A DNA stretch of 64,000 nt, taken from NCBI RefSeq assembly GCF_000382225.1, contig NZ_KB907807.1, forward strand, positions 15,900 to 79,899, given 5' to 3'. The DNA is from Hymenobacter aerophilus DSM 13606. GTDB lineage: Bacteria; Bacteroidota; Bacteroidia; Cytophagales; Hymenobacteraceae. The notes beneath the pieces are model-generated. The model saw nothing but the letters and a program-made list of their open reading frames with translations. It did no database searches and was not told where the DNA came from. Shown here in pieces: positions 26,260-34,916 of the stretch; the stretch's first letter is position 1; every line of letters starts with the position of its first letter. The position numbers and the translations under genes are program-made.

Positions 26260-27225
26260 TCAAAATGTGGCTTCGGGGGCGGCGGCGCGGGCTTCGGAGG
26301 GCGGCGTTTGGGGCGGTTTCAGGCCCGAGGCAAGCGAGAAGCCGGGGCCAAAGTAGATGGGGATGGTAAAGGTCATGGCCGTGGGCAGGTTGTATTCGCG
26401 GCCGGGCTCGAAGCGCGGCAGGCTGGCTACCACGCGCCGGGCCTCGCGGTCGGCTTCGGGAGCCAGACTCTGGGCCACCCGCACCTGCCCCACATGGCCA
26501 TCCTCGCCCACGGTGTAGGTTACCAGCACACTGCCCACAATGCCCTTGCGGCGCACCTCGCGCGGATAGGTAGTGTTACGGGCCACGAAGCTGAGCAATG
26601 CCGCCTCGCCGCCCGGAAACCGCGGCAGCTTGCGCACCTGCACGGGCTGCATAAAGGGCGAGCCGTCTTTGTTGAAAAAGGCCAGCGCCAGCGGCTTGCC
26701 CTGGCGGTCGGGCATCTCAATGGCGCTTAGCTCGCCCGTATCGTAGTAGTAGCGCCACTCGCCCACCGGCCGGCCGGCGTTGTAGTGGCCTTCCGAGCGT
26801 TTCTGGCCATTACGGTGCACCGATATCCAGCGCCCCACCCGCTGCCCGGCCACGTAGTCGCCGCGCTGGCTCACGCGGCCATCCTCGTACCAGCCCACAT
26901 ACAGGCCGGTGGCTTCATCGTCGCGGTAGTGCACCTGCGCGGCGCGGCTGCCTTCGGGGTGGTACCAGATAAGCGGGCCGTTGCGCACCGGTGGCTCAAT
27001 TGCCGAGAGCGTACCCTTGAGCAGCAGTTCGCCCGAAAGCGAGAACTCGCGCATGGCGTACGTGCCCAGCAGCTCGTTGCGGCGCTCCACCACCCGGTAG
27101 TGCGTGGCACTGTCGGGCACGGTGGGCCGGTTCTGGCTGTCGAGGTACACGGCCGGCATGCTCTGGCCCTGCGCCAGCCGCACCGCACCAGTAGCAAACA
27201 GGAGAAAAACGTAGCGAATCCGCAT
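26260..27225 (-). CDS. MORN-repeat protein with TonB C-terminal domain
   Basis: The 321-residue product has a signal peptide (MRIRYVFLLFATGAVRLAQG). MORN-like repeats follow (about 120-200: GLYVGWYEDGRVSQRGDY, GRWISVHRNGQKRSEGHY, GEWRYYYDTGEL). A TonB/energy-transducer C-terminal domain spans about 215-295 (FPGGEAALLSFVARNTTYP, VLVTYTVGEDGHVGQV). This pairing is common in Bacteroidota. The TonB domain is periplasmic without an ExbB-linked membrane helix other than the signal, so it may not energise transport. Its own role is unknown. Confidence 0.85.
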   Translation of the reverse strand: MRIRYVFLLFATGAVRLAQGQSMPAVYLDSQNRPTVPDSATHYRVVERRNELLGTYAMREFSLSGELLLKGTLSAIEPPVRNGPLIWYHPEGSRAAQVHYRDDEATGLYVGWYEDGRVSQRGDYVAGQRVGRWISVHRNGQKRSEGHYNAGRPVGEWRYYYDTGELSAIEMPDRQGKPLALAFFNKDGSPFMQPVQVRKLPRFPGGEAALLSFVARNTTYPREVRRKGIVGSVLVTYTVGEDGHVGQVRVAQSLAPEADREARRVVASLPRFEPGREYNLPTAMTFTIPIYFGPGFSLASGLKPPQTPPSEARAAAPEATF

Positions 27226-27374
27226 AAGCAGCCAGGGTAAGAAGCTCGTTACTGGCTACTAAATATAGATTAGCTACCATAAATCGGCAACTATCCGGGC
27301 GTTTTTCCTGCCAGAATCCTCTTTTGGCTTCCCCCCGCGCTATTCCCGGCCCCTGGCACCGAGGCCGGCAGCGG

Positions 27375-27860
27375 CTAGCCGTGGTCTTCCAGAATTTGCT
27401 GCAGCTGGATGGGCCGGTTGAACGCCTCTTCGAGCGAGATGAGCGTTTCGGTGCGCTCAATGCCGTCGATGAGTTGAATCTGCTCGTGCAGCACCTCGCG
27501 CAGGTGGTTGGTGTCGCGGCAAATCAGGCGGGCGAAAATGCCATAGGCGCCGGTAGTGAAATCAATGCTGACCACTTCCGGAATCTCGCGCAGTGCCTTC
27601 ACTACGCCCTCGTACACCGAGCTTTTCTGAAGGTAAATACCCAGGAAAGCCCGGACGCCAAAGCCCAGCTTCTGGTAATCGATTTTGAGCGTAGCGCCCT
27701 GCACAATACCCAGCTCTTCGAGGCGGGCCATGCGCACGTGCACAGTGCCCCCCGACACGTGTACCTTCCGGGCTATTTCGGTATAGGGCGTTTTAGCATC
27801 ATCGATAAGCAGCGCCAGTATCTTCCGGTCGGTGTCGTCAAGTTCGTAATTGCGGGCCAT
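27375..27860 (-). CDS. Lrp/AsnC family transcriptional regulator
   Basis: This 161-residue protein has the N-terminal AsnC-type winged helix (LDDTDRKILALLIDDAKTPYTEIARKVHVSGGTVHVRMARLEELGIV). The RAM/ligand-binding domain follows, starting GFGVRAFLGIYLQ with TGAYGIFARLICRD. It is a feast/famine-type regulator, probably octameric and amino-acid-responsive; its targets are not visible. A 447-nt gap upstream contains AT-rich sequence and, on the opposite strand, the candidate structured RNA at 28061-28127. Confidence 0.93.
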   Translation of the reverse strand: MARNYELDDTDRKILALLIDDAKTPYTEIARKVHVSGGTVHVRMARLEELGIVQGATLKIDYQKLGFGVRAFLGIYLQKSSVYEGVVKALREIPEVVSIDFTTGAYGIFARLICRDTNHLREVLHEQIQLIDGIERTETLISLEEAFNRPIQLQQILEDHG

Positions 27861-28060
27861 TGTCAGGAAATTTGATTGTGTATATTCTAATGAAACAGCT
27901 TTTTGTTTAAAAATAGTGTAAATCTTTATTCAAAATAGCTTATCTTATTTCATTACAGCGACGTATTTTATACATTTGTCATAATTCGAGGCAGTTAGCA
28001 TAGGCTTTGCCCGATATAGCAACAACGATTTGGTGGGATTAAGCGGGGAAGGGAATACCG

Positions 28061-28127
28061 GGACGTATCTGGGTGGGTACGTTCTGAATTGAGAGGCGGC
28101 ATCTGGGTGGGTGCCGCCTTCTTTTTT
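28061..28127 (+). ncRNA. candidate small RNA: two hairpins with identical G-rich loops, then U-run
   Basis: Hairpin 1 has stem GGACGTA/TACGTTC (28061-28067, 28078-28084) and hairpin 2 has stem AGGCGGCA/TGCCGCCT (28094-28101, 28112-28119). Both loops are exactly TCTGGGTGGG (28068-28077 and 28102-28111), while the stems differ in sequence: conserved loop, covarying stem. CTTTTTTT follows at 28121-28128, giving a rho-independent end. No coding frame fits. The 5' end is uncertain; a TACATTTG -7-like box occurs near 27971-27978. The gap continues from 27861, with only AT-rich sequence before that. Function unknown. Confidence 0.55.
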
Positions 28128-28246
28128 TCTCATTTTGCCATATTTTGGCCTGCCGGGCTCCTTTTCCGCAAATCTGGCACCATAGTCGCCAAACCGGCCG
28201 CAAAGGTCAGGTATTTTAGCGGCAAATCCGCTTGGTGTTCCAAAAT

Positions 28247-28277
28247 AAAAGCTCCCGGCAGCGTGCCGGGAGCTTTT
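28247..28277 (-). terminator. terminator for dsbD
   Basis: AAAAGCTCCCGGCA and TGCCGGGAGCTTTT pair perfectly across a GCG loop, 31 nt beyond the minus-strand stop. U-runs exist on both strands. Confidence 0.88.
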
Positions 28278-28307
28278 GGATTTTACGCCTTACCGGCTGC
28301 ACCCGAT

Positions 28308-30554
28308 TCAGCGGCCCGCCAGCCGCTGGCGGTAGCGGGCCAGGCCCGCATCGAGGAAGCGGGCAAATGCCGCCGCGTCGGGTTCGTAGCCCAGTGGCGG
28401 GGCCAGCACGCCGGTTTCGTTGGCGGGCGCGTTGGGGTCGAGCAGCACGTAGTAGGGCTGGGCGTTCACGTTGAAGCCGGTTACCTGCAGGTCGGCGTTT
28501 TTCTTGCCAATGGTACTTTTCAGCTTGCCATCGTGGGCGGAGGTGTAGGCCTCGCCGGCCGGCAGCTCGGTTTTGTCATCGACATAAAGCGCCACCACCA
28601 CAAAGTCTTCGCGCAGGCGGCGCAGCACCTGCGGGTCGCTCCAGACGGTGGCCTCCATCTTGCGGCAGTTCACACAGGCATGGCCGGTGAAGTCGATGAA
28701 CAGCGGCTTGTTCTGGGCCAGCGCGCAGCGCCGGGCCTGCTCCAGGTCGAAGTAGCCGGGCAGGCCGTGGGGCAGCTCCAGAAACTCGCCGTAGCGGGGC
28801 GCCTCGCAGCCGGCCACGGGCACGGCCTCGACGGCGCCGGCCGGGGCCATGCCCGCGGTGGCTACCATGAAATCGGTGCGGCTCTGGGGCGGCAGGTAGC
28901 CGGCCAGCAGCGGCAGCGGCGCCCCGAACAGGCCGGGCACCAGATAGGTCATGAAGCTGAACGCCAGCACGGCCATCAGCAGCCGGCCCACGCTCAGGTG
29001 GGGCAGGTCGGAATCGTGGGAGAGCTTGAAGCGGCCCAGCAGATACAGGCCCAGCAGGCCCGAAAGGGCAATCCAGAGCACCAGGTACAGGTCGCGGGGC
29101 AGCAGGTTCCAGTGGTAGGCCAGGTCGGCCATGCTCAGGAACTTGAGGGCCAGCATCAGCTCCACGAAGCCCAGCGTCACCTTCACCGTGTTCAGCCAGC
29201 CGCCCGAGCGGGGCAGACTTTTCAGCCAGGTGGGGAAAATGGCAAACAGCGTGAAGGGCAGCGCAAAAGCCAGTGAGAAACCCAGCATGCCCACCACCGG
29301 CGCCACCCGCTCGCCCCGCGCCGCCAGGCCCAGAATGGTGGCCACGATGGGCCCGGTGCACGAAAACGACACCAGCACCAGCGTGAGGGCCATAAAGAAC
29401 ACGCCGGCCCAGCCGCCTTTGTCGGCCTGCGCGTCAATCTTGTTGACCATGCTGTGGGGCAGCGTGATTTCGAACAGCCCCAGAAACGAGAGGCCGAACA
29501 CCACGAACACGGCGAAGAAAATCAGGTTGGGCAGCCAGTGGGTGGCAATCAGGTTCGGGCCGTCTTCGCCCAGCAGCGCCGACACTACCACGCCAATGAG
29601 CACGTAGATGACGATGATGCTGAGCCCGTAGATGGCGGCCTTGAAAATGCCGCGCTGCCGGCTATCGGAGCCGCTGGTGAAGAACGAAACCGTCATCGGA
29701 ATGAGCGGGAACACGCAGGGCGTGAGCAAGGCGCCGAGGCCAAACACGAAGGCCGCAAACGCAAAGCCCCACAGCCCGCCGGCCGACTCAACGGCCTTAG
29801 CCGTTGCCGCGGCCCCATCGGCCGCCGGCGCCCCCGCCCCTGCCGACACAATGGCTACGCTGCCATCGGCGGCATCCGGCGTTTCGTTGGGCGTAACCGC
29901 GGGCGCAGCTGCCGCAGTTGTGTCCGGCTGCACCGGCGTAACCACCGCCGAAATGGCGCCGGCTGCGGGCAAAGCGCTGGTTTCAGTAGTGGTTTTGGCG
30001 GCTGACGGGGTAGCAGCGGGCGTTTCGGGCGCGGCCGTAGCCACGGGTGCGGCGGCAGCGGCGCCGGTTACCGTCAGCGGGCCGAAGCTCAGGCTGGCGT
30101 CGCCCGGAATGCAGCGGCCGTCCACGTCGGTGCAGCTCTGGAATTCGGCTTCGGCTTTGATGGTAAGCGGGCCGGGCTGCAGCACCCGGATGCGCTGCCG
30201 AATCTGGCCGGTTTTCTCGAAGTAGGTGACGTCGCCCTTAAATACGTTGTCGTAGTGCTTGGTTTCGCCCACCGATTTGGGTGGCCCGACCAGCTCGTAG
30301 GCGGGGTTTTTGGCAAATTTCAGGCTGAATACCGTGGGGCCCAGGTCGGGGTCGAAGTTGGTGGCGTACAGGTGCCAGGTCGGGTCGATGCGGGCGTTTA
30401 TGAGCAGGTCGAGCTGCTCGCCTACTTTGGCGGTGGGCTGGCTCAGGGCCGTGGTGAGCGTGGTGGGCTGCAGCACCTGCGCCCGCAGGCCCAAAGGCAG
30501 CAGCAGGGCCAGCAGCAGCGGCAGTAACGGCAGCAGAAAGAAACGACGAATCAT
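28308..30554 (-). CDS. dsbD: thiol:disulfide interchange protein DsbD
   Basis: This 748-residue protein moves electrons from cytoplasmic thioredoxin to the periplasm. It has a signal peptide, an N-terminal DsbD-alpha-like domain (about 25-165), and an unusually long Ala/Pro/Thr-rich linker (about 165-265). An eight-helix CcdA-like domain follows, with membrane Cys in LLTPCVFPLIP and SFSCTGPIVAT. The C-terminal thioredoxin domain carries CVNC in TGHACVNCRKMEATVW. All redox cysteines are present. The ATG at 30554 gives a good signal peptide (MIRRFFLLPLLPLLLALLLP); the 71 codons upstream are implausible. Periplasmic partners may include the thioredoxin-fold protein at 13.8 kb. Confidence 0.93.
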   Translation of the reverse strand: MIRRFFLLPLLPLLLALLLPLGLRAQVLQPTTLTTALSQPTAKVGEQLDLLINARIDPTWHLYATNFDPDLGPTVFSLKFAKNPAYELVGPPKSVGETKHYDNVFKGDVTYFEKTGQIRQRIRVLQPGPLTIKAEAEFQSCTDVDGRCIPGDASLSFGPLTVTGAAAAAPVATAAPETPAATPSAAKTTTETSALPAAGAISAVVTPVQPDTTAAAAPAVTPNETPDAADGSVAIVSAGAGAPAADGAAATAKAVESAGGLWGFAFAAFVFGLGALLTPCVFPLIPMTVSFFTSGSDSRQRGIFKAAIYGLSIIVIYVLIGVVVSALLGEDGPNLIATHWLPNLIFFAVFVVFGLSFLGLFEITLPHSMVNKIDAQADKGGWAGVFFMALTLVLVSFSCTGPIVATILGLAARGERVAPVVGMLGFSLAFALPFTLFAIFPTWLKSLPRSGGWLNTVKVTLGFVELMLALKFLSMADLAYHWNLLPRDLYLVLWIALSGLLGLYLLGRFKLSHDSDLPHLSVGRLLMAVLAFSFMTYLVPGLFGAPLPLLAGYLPPQSRTDFMVATAGMAPAGAVEAVPVAGCEAPRYGEFLELPHGLPGYFDLEQARRCALAQNKPLFIDFTGHACVNCRKMEATVWSDPQVLRRLREDFVVVALYVDDKTELPAGEAYTSAHDGKLKSTIGKKNADLQVTGFNVNAQPYYVLLDPNAPANETGVLAPPLGYEPDAAAFARFLDAGLARYRQRLAGR

Positions 30555-30716
30555 GGGCAGATAAAAAGCGGAGCGGAAAGCAGAACCGGCAGCAAAGGTC
30601 GGCAGAAACGGCAACAGCCGGGCGCCGGTCAGGTTTCGGCGGCCGCGCCCACGCCGTTGGCGGCTGCAATTGCCCGCCATTCGTTGGCTCAACCCAACCC
30701 CTTGGGGCGAATGTCG

Positions 30717-30724
30717 TACTTTCG
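30717..30724 (+). promoter_or_regulatory. candidate -7 promoter element TACTTTCG
   Basis: TACTTTCG lies 46 nt before the CNNM gene and matches the TACYTTYG form repeated in this window. No TTG sits at the right distance for a -33 element. Confidence 0.4.
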
Positions 30725-30769
30725 CAGTACAATGGATGGCCGGGCCGGTTGAGCCTGCCATTCGCACCT

Positions 30770-32101
30770 ATGGGCTTAAACATTTTATTGACTATCCTGC
30801 TGGTTGCCGCCAACGGATTTTTTGTGGCTGCCGAATTCGCTTTCGTCAAGATCCGCATCTCCCAAATCGAGCTCAAGGCGCAGAGCGGCAACCGCATTGC
30901 GCAGTTGCTGTTGGGTATGCTGCAGGAAATGAACCACTACCTGTCGGCCTGCCAGTTGGGCATTACGCTGGCTTCGCTGGCCCTGGGTTGGATTGGTGAA
31001 AGCGTGGTAGCCGAAATTATTACGGCCGTTATTGCGCAGCTTGGCCTCGTGGTATCACCGACGGTGGTCCACCAGGTGTCCATCGTCACGTCGTTCTCGC
31101 TCATCACGGTGCTCCACATCGTGCTCGGCGAGCAGGCCCCCAAGGTACTGGCCATCTCGAAGCCCGAAAGCACCAGCATGGCCATTGCTATTCCGCTGCG
31201 CGCTTTTGCGTTCATCACTTTTCCGCTTATCTGGGTGCTCGACAAGATGTCGAACGTCGTGCTGCGCATGTTTGGCGTGGGTTCGATGCATGGCACAGAA
31301 GTGCACACCAGTGAGGAGCTGCGCATGCTGCTCGACCAGAGCAAGCAGAGCGGCGAGATTCAGGAGTCGGAGCACGAGCTGCTCGAAAACGTGTTCGAGT
31401 TCAACGACCGGATGGTGAAGCAGATTATGGTGCCGCGCACCAAGCTGGTGGCCCTCGAAATCAATACGCCCGAAGATGCTGTGCTCGAAGCCGTGTACAA
31501 CGAAGGCTACTCGCGCATCCCGGTTTACGAGGCCAACATCGACAACATCGTAGGGGTGCTCTACGTGAAGGATCTGCTCCAGATTATCCGGCGCCACGAA
31601 ACGCTGGAGCTGGCCAAAATCATCCGGCCGGCCTACTTCGTGCCCGAAACCAAGAAAATCAACCGCCTGCTGCGCCAGTTCCAGCGCAAGCACATGCACA
31701 TGGCCATCGTTTCGGACGAGTTCGGCGGCGTGTCGGGCATCGTCACGATTGAGGACATTATGGAGGAGCTGGTGGGCGAAATCCAGGACGAGTACGACAA
31801 CGAGGTGCCGGTGGTGGAGAAGGTATCGGAAACCGAATACCGCGTCAACACCGCCACGCCCATCCCCGACGCCAACGAGCACCTGCCCTTCCCGCTGCCC
31901 GAGGGCGACGACTACGAAACCGTGGGCGGCCTGCTCAACGTGCTCTACGGCAACATTCCCGAGGTCGGCGACGTGGCCACGCTCGACAACTACGAGTTCC
32001 GGGTGCTCAAACGCTCGCGCCGCGCCGTCGAGCTGGTGCAGCTGCGCCTGCTCAACGGCCAGGAGCAGGAAGCCGAAGCCGGCGAGATGTTGGACTTGTA
32101 G
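30770..32101 (+). CDS. CNNM/CorC-family transmembrane protein (hemolysin C-like)
   Basis: The 443-residue protein has a DUF21/CNNM membrane domain (about 1-190; LLTILLVAANGFFVAAEFAFVK, then GWIGESVVAEI and VLGEQAPKVLAI). Two CBS domains follow (about 210-330; VMVPRTKLVALEI-like, GVSGIVTIEDIMEELVGEI), then a CorC_HlyC C-terminal domain (about 350-435; ETVGGLLNVLYGNIPEVGD). Family members handle magnesium or cobalt efflux and nucleotide sensing through CBS; the ion here is unproven. Start at the ATG 30770 rather than the upstream TTG. A strong terminator follows. Confidence 0.93.
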   Translation: MGLNILLTILLVAANGFFVAAEFAFVKIRISQIELKAQSGNRIAQLLLGMLQEMNHYLSACQLGITLASLALGWIGESVVAEIITAVIAQLGLVVSPTVVHQVSIVTSFSLITVLHIVLGEQAPKVLAISKPESTSMAIAIPLRAFAFITFPLIWVLDKMSNVVLRMFGVGSMHGTEVHTSEELRMLLDQSKQSGEIQESEHELLENVFEFNDRMVKQIMVPRTKLVALEINTPEDAVLEAVYNEGYSRIPVYEANIDNIVGVLYVKDLLQIIRRHETLELAKIIRPAYFVPETKKINRLLRQFQRKHMHMAIVSDEFGGVSGIVTIEDIMEELVGEIQDEYDNEVPVVEKVSETEYRVNTATPIPDANEHLPFPLPEGDDYETVGGLLNVLYGNIPEVGDVATLDNYEFRVLKRSRRAVELVQLRLLNGQEQEAEAGEMLDL

Positions 32102-32127
32102 CGACCGACTTTCTCGCAAAGAAACAG

Positions 32128-32172
32128 CAACGAAAAAGCGCCTCCCTGATTTGGGGAGGCGCTTTTTCGTTG
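32128..32172. terminator. bidirectional rho-independent terminator
   Basis: CAACGAAAAAGCGCCTCCC pairs with GGGAGGCGCTTTTTCGTTG around a TGATTTG-type loop, between the convergent CNNM and gamma-carbonic-anhydrase genes. Confidence 0.9.
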
Positions 32173-32188
32173 TTGTCCTTGCCAGCGG

Positions 32189-32737
32189 CTATACACCGGC
32201 TTGCGCTTTTTCAGGCTGAACTCCGTCGGTCTGAAACCAGCTGGCGTAGAGCACATAGTTGTCGGCCGTCTGGCTGATGTTGGCGCGCTGCTGCTCCGTA
32301 ACGGGCTTAATGCGGCGGGCCGGCACGCCGGCGTAGAGGTAGCCCGGCTCGCAGCGCATGTTTTCCAGCACCACCGCCCCGGCCGCCACAATGCAGCCCG
32401 CGCCCACCACCGCATGGTCCATCACGATGGCACCCATGCCAATCAGCACATCGTCCTCCACGGTGCAGCCGTGCACGATGGCGCGGTGGCCGATGCTCAC
32501 GCGCGCCCCAATGGTCAGGTCGGCCTTTTGGTAGGTGCAGTGCAGCACGGCCCCATCCTGGATGTTGGTTTGCTCGCCGATGCGGATGGCGTTTACGTCG
32601 CCGCGCACCACGGCCCCGAACCACACGGTGCAGGCGCGGCCCAGCGTTACGTCGCCCACAATGGTGGCGTTATCGGCCACGAAACAGTCGGGCCCCAGTT
32701 GCGGGTGTTTTCCCTGAACGGGCAGAATGAGCGGCAT
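32189..32737 (-). CDS. gamma carbonic anhydrase-like hexapeptide-repeat protein
   Basis: This 182-residue left-handed beta-helix protein has repeated hexapeptides (VGDVTLGRACTVWFGAVVRG, IGEQTNIQDGAVLHC). The gamma-class metal His appear in LHCTY, SIGHRAIVHGCTV and related turns. It matches the YrdA/PaaY group. Activity as carbonic anhydrase is possible but many members are inactive. The ATG at 32737 starts MPLILPVQGKHPQLG; the 21 extra codons upstream contain octamer-repeat translation (TISPLTTYH). Confidence 0.9.
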   Translation of the reverse strand: MPLILPVQGKHPQLGPDCFVADNATIVGDVTLGRACTVWFGAVVRGDVNAIRIGEQTNIQDGAVLHCTYQKADLTIGARVSIGHRAIVHGCTVEDDVLIGMGAIVMDHAVVGAGCIVAAGAVVLENMRCEPGYLYAGVPARRIKPVTEQQRANISQTADNYVLYASWFQTDGVQPEKAQAGV

Positions 32738-32793
32738 GTGGTAAGTAGTGAGTGGTGAAATGGTGAGTTGAGGTGCAGGCGACCACAAAGATA

Positions 32794-32883
32794 CTGTCAT
32801 CCTGAGCGGAGCGAAGGACCTATACAGAGGCTAACACAAGATAAAACTTTCTATACAGGTCCTTCGCTCCGCTCAGGATGACA
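32794..32883. repeat. palindromic dispersed repeat (GTCATCCTGAG type)
   Basis: Ends CTGTCATCCTGAGCGGAGCG and CGCTCCGCTCAGGATGACAG are exact inverted copies. Pairing continues through AAGGACCT-TATA. It is near-identical to 5397-5485, including the AGAGGCTAACA loop side. Confidence 0.9.
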
Positions 32884-32900
32884 GGCGAATTTCACCCGTC

Positions 32901-33884
32901 TCACCTCACCAGCATCCGTTTCCAGGTGCCTTTGTCCCAGTTGTATTTGAGGGTGCTGGGCAGGGCCTGCCAGAAGTATTTGCTGGTTTCGACGGCAAAG
33001 CTGGGCTGCATGTAGCAGTTGATGGTGCAGCCTTCGCAGGCGGGCAGGCGGCCTTCAAGGGCGGCCAGCTGCTTTACTTCGGCCGAATTGTAGAGGTCGA
33101 ACAGCCGGCCCTCAATCGGAAATTTCTGCTCGCCCAGATGGTAGCAGGGCAGTACCAGCTCGTTGGAGGGCGACACGACCAGCGTGGTGGAGGCGGCCCG
33201 GCACACCGGCGCGGCCACGTGGTTACCCCCGTCGCGCCGCAGCTGGATGAAGGCCTCGTTGAGGTACACGCCGGGCCGCTTACCGAAGGCCGAAAGGTAG
33301 TCCAGCTCCTCGGTCGTCAGCTGCTCACCGGTTTCCACGTCGCCGTACTCGAAGGCGGGGTTCAGGATGAGCACTAGCTTATTGGGCCGCGTAATTTGCT
33401 CGTACACCCGCTCCAGGTCGGCCAGGTTCTGGCGGAAGACAGTGAAAAGCACGTCGGGCCGCTCGCCCAGCTCGCGGGCCACCCGGATGCTTTCGAGCAC
33501 GAAGTCGAAGCAGGCCACGCCCCGGCCCCGGTCGTGCACTTCTTTCTCACTGGAATCGAGCGAGAAATGCAGCATATCCACCTTGCCGCGCAGCCGCTCG
33601 GCGTATTTGGGGTAGAGCAGGCAGTTGGTGGTCAGCGTTGTGATGAAGCCCATGTCGTGGGCCAGCCCCACAAACTCATGAATCTGGCGGTGCAGCAGCG
33701 GCTCGCCCCCCGTAAAGTCCACCACCGACACGCCCAGCCGCTTCAAGTCGCGCAGGTTCTGGGTTACGTCGTCGAGCGTGATGTAGGGCGAGGGTTTCTC
33801 CCAGATGTCACAAAACGAGCATTTGGCGTTGCACCGGTAGGTAACGTAGTAATTGCACAGAACCGGATGACGAACCAGACGCAT
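32901..33884 (-). CDS. radical SAM protein with SPASM-like C-terminal cysteines
   Basis: The 327-residue product has the radical SAM cluster motif CNAKCSFC (CxxxCxxC, about residues 18-25) in NYYVTYRCNAKCSFCDIWE, GGEPLL as the SAM-binding motif, and later Cys residues (VCRAAST, LPCYHL, CEGCTINCYMQP) for an auxiliary cluster. The architecture resembles HpnH-like and peptide-modifying SPASM enzymes, but no partner gene such as a precursor peptide or hopanoid operon is nearby, so the substrate is unknown. Start at 33884 because upstream codons lie in a heptamer repeat. Confidence 0.9.
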   Translation of the reverse strand: MRLVRHPVLCNYYVTYRCNAKCSFCDIWEKPSPYITLDDVTQNLRDLKRLGVSVVDFTGGEPLLHRQIHEFVGLAHDMGFITTLTTNCLLYPKYAERLRGKVDMLHFSLDSSEKEVHDRGRGVACFDFVLESIRVARELGERPDVLFTVFRQNLADLERVYEQITRPNKLVLILNPAFEYGDVETGEQLTTEELDYLSAFGKRPGVYLNEAFIQLRRDGGNHVAAPVCRAASTTLVVSPSNELVLPCYHLGEQKFPIEGRLFDLYNSAEVKQLAALEGRLPACEGCTINCYMQPSFAVETSKYFWQALPSTLKYNWDKGTWKRMLVR

Positions 33885-33891
33885 ATTTTGG

Positions 33892-34019
33892 GAGCTGCAA
33901 GCTTGTTGTGAGCTACAAGCTTCGAGCTGCAAGCTACAAGCTTTTGTTCTGGAGCTCAGACCTACAAGTAACGGACTTTATGAACTTACTCGAAGCTTGC
34001 GGCTTGAAGCTTGTAGCTC
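33892..34019. repeat. heptamer-derived inverted repeat region (GAGCTRCAAGCTT)
   Basis: Imperfect CAAGCTT/CAAGCTA units occupy 33892-33955, and reverse-orientation GAAGCTTG/TAGCTCG units occupy 33990-34019, flanking about 40 bp of unlike sequence. The reverse cluster begins immediately after the endonuclease stop side. Same family as 4591-4775 and 42485-42577. Confidence 0.75.
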
Positions 34020-34021
34020 GC

Positions 34022-34783
34022 TTAATGCTGCAGCTCGCCCCAGGCCAGATCCCAACGCTTGGGCGTGGCGGCCAGGGCCTCAGGGGTGGCGGGGCCATAG
34101 TGTTCGAGGTAGTAGTTGCAGAAGCCTTTGAGCGGGCAGCGCGGGCAATCGGGCTTGGCGTAAAAGCACACCTTCTGGCCGTGCCAGTAGTTGTGCTTGT
34201 GAAAGTTGAGCAGCACCAGCGCATCGGCCGGCAGCTGGGCCAGCAGCAGCTGGTGGGCCTTGTCGGCCGAGGCTTTGGGCGGAATCATCCCCACGCGCTG
34301 GGCAATGCGGTGCACATGCGTATCAACGGGCAGCACGGGCTTATGGAAGTTGAAGAGTAGCACCAGAGAAGCTGTTTTCAGGCCGATGCCGGGCATGTCG
34401 TGCAGCCACCGCATGGCTTTATCGGTGGGCCACTCGGCCAGAAAGTCCAGCGCAAACTCACCCCGTTCGGCCTTGATGCGGCACAGAATTTCCTGGATGC
34501 GGGGGGCCTGGGTATCGGGCCAGCGGGTGGTGCGGATGGCGTGGGCCAGCTCGGCGGTCGGGGCCGCCTCCACCCCGGCCCAGTCGCCGAAGGTTTCCAG
34601 CATCCGGTCGTAGGCCAGCTCCTCGTCGGCGTGGGTGGTGCGGTGCGACAGGACCGTTGAAATCAGCTCACGCATGGGCGAGCGGCGGGGCTTGTCGAGC
34701 GTCAGGGGCGGATAGAAACGCTGGAGTTCCTCGTAGTCCTGGCGGGTTTTTTCGGCGGCGGGGGCGGTGTAATCGATAGGCAT
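34022..34783 (-). CDS. nth: endonuclease III-like DNA glycosylase
   Basis: The 253-residue product is an HhH-GPD glycosylase. The hairpin and catalytic Lys are in DMPGIGLKTASLV, the catalytic Asp is in VLPVDTHVHRIAQR, and a C-terminal iron-sulfur loop is C-x6-C-x2-C-x5-C (CFYAKPDCPRCPLKGFC), exactly the endonuclease III spacing. It should excise oxidised pyrimidines and cut abasic sites. The N-terminus is longer than in Escherichia coli Nth and diverged (HRTTHADEEL replaces SAQATD), so a distinct subgroup is possible; the symbol is by family. Start at ATG 34783. Confidence 0.85.
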   Translation of the reverse strand: MPIDYTAPAAEKTRQDYEELQRFYPPLTLDKPRRSPMRELISTVLSHRTTHADEELAYDRMLETFGDWAGVEAAPTAELAHAIRTTRWPDTQAPRIQEILCRIKAERGEFALDFLAEWPTDKAMRWLHDMPGIGLKTASLVLLFNFHKPVLPVDTHVHRIAQRVGMIPPKASADKAHQLLLAQLPADALVLLNFHKHNYWHGQKVCFYAKPDCPRCPLKGFCNYYLEHYGPATPEALAATPKRWDLAWGELQH

Positions 34784-34850
34784 AGCCGGTTGTACCACCG
34801 GGCCGGGTGGCGGGTTGCGCCCAATTAGGTCAGCAACGACTCAACCACCA

Positions 34851-34890
34851 AAAAAAGGAGCGCCTTCCGGATGGAAAACGCTCCTTTTTT
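34851..34890. terminator. bidirectional rho-independent terminator
   Basis: AAAAAAGGAGCG pairs with CGCTCCTTTTTT across a 16-nt loop, downstream of the minus-strand glycine-zipper gene stop at 34917. Confidence 0.85.
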
Positions 34891-34916
34891 CAGCTTGGCA
34901 ATAAGCGGTGGCGCGC

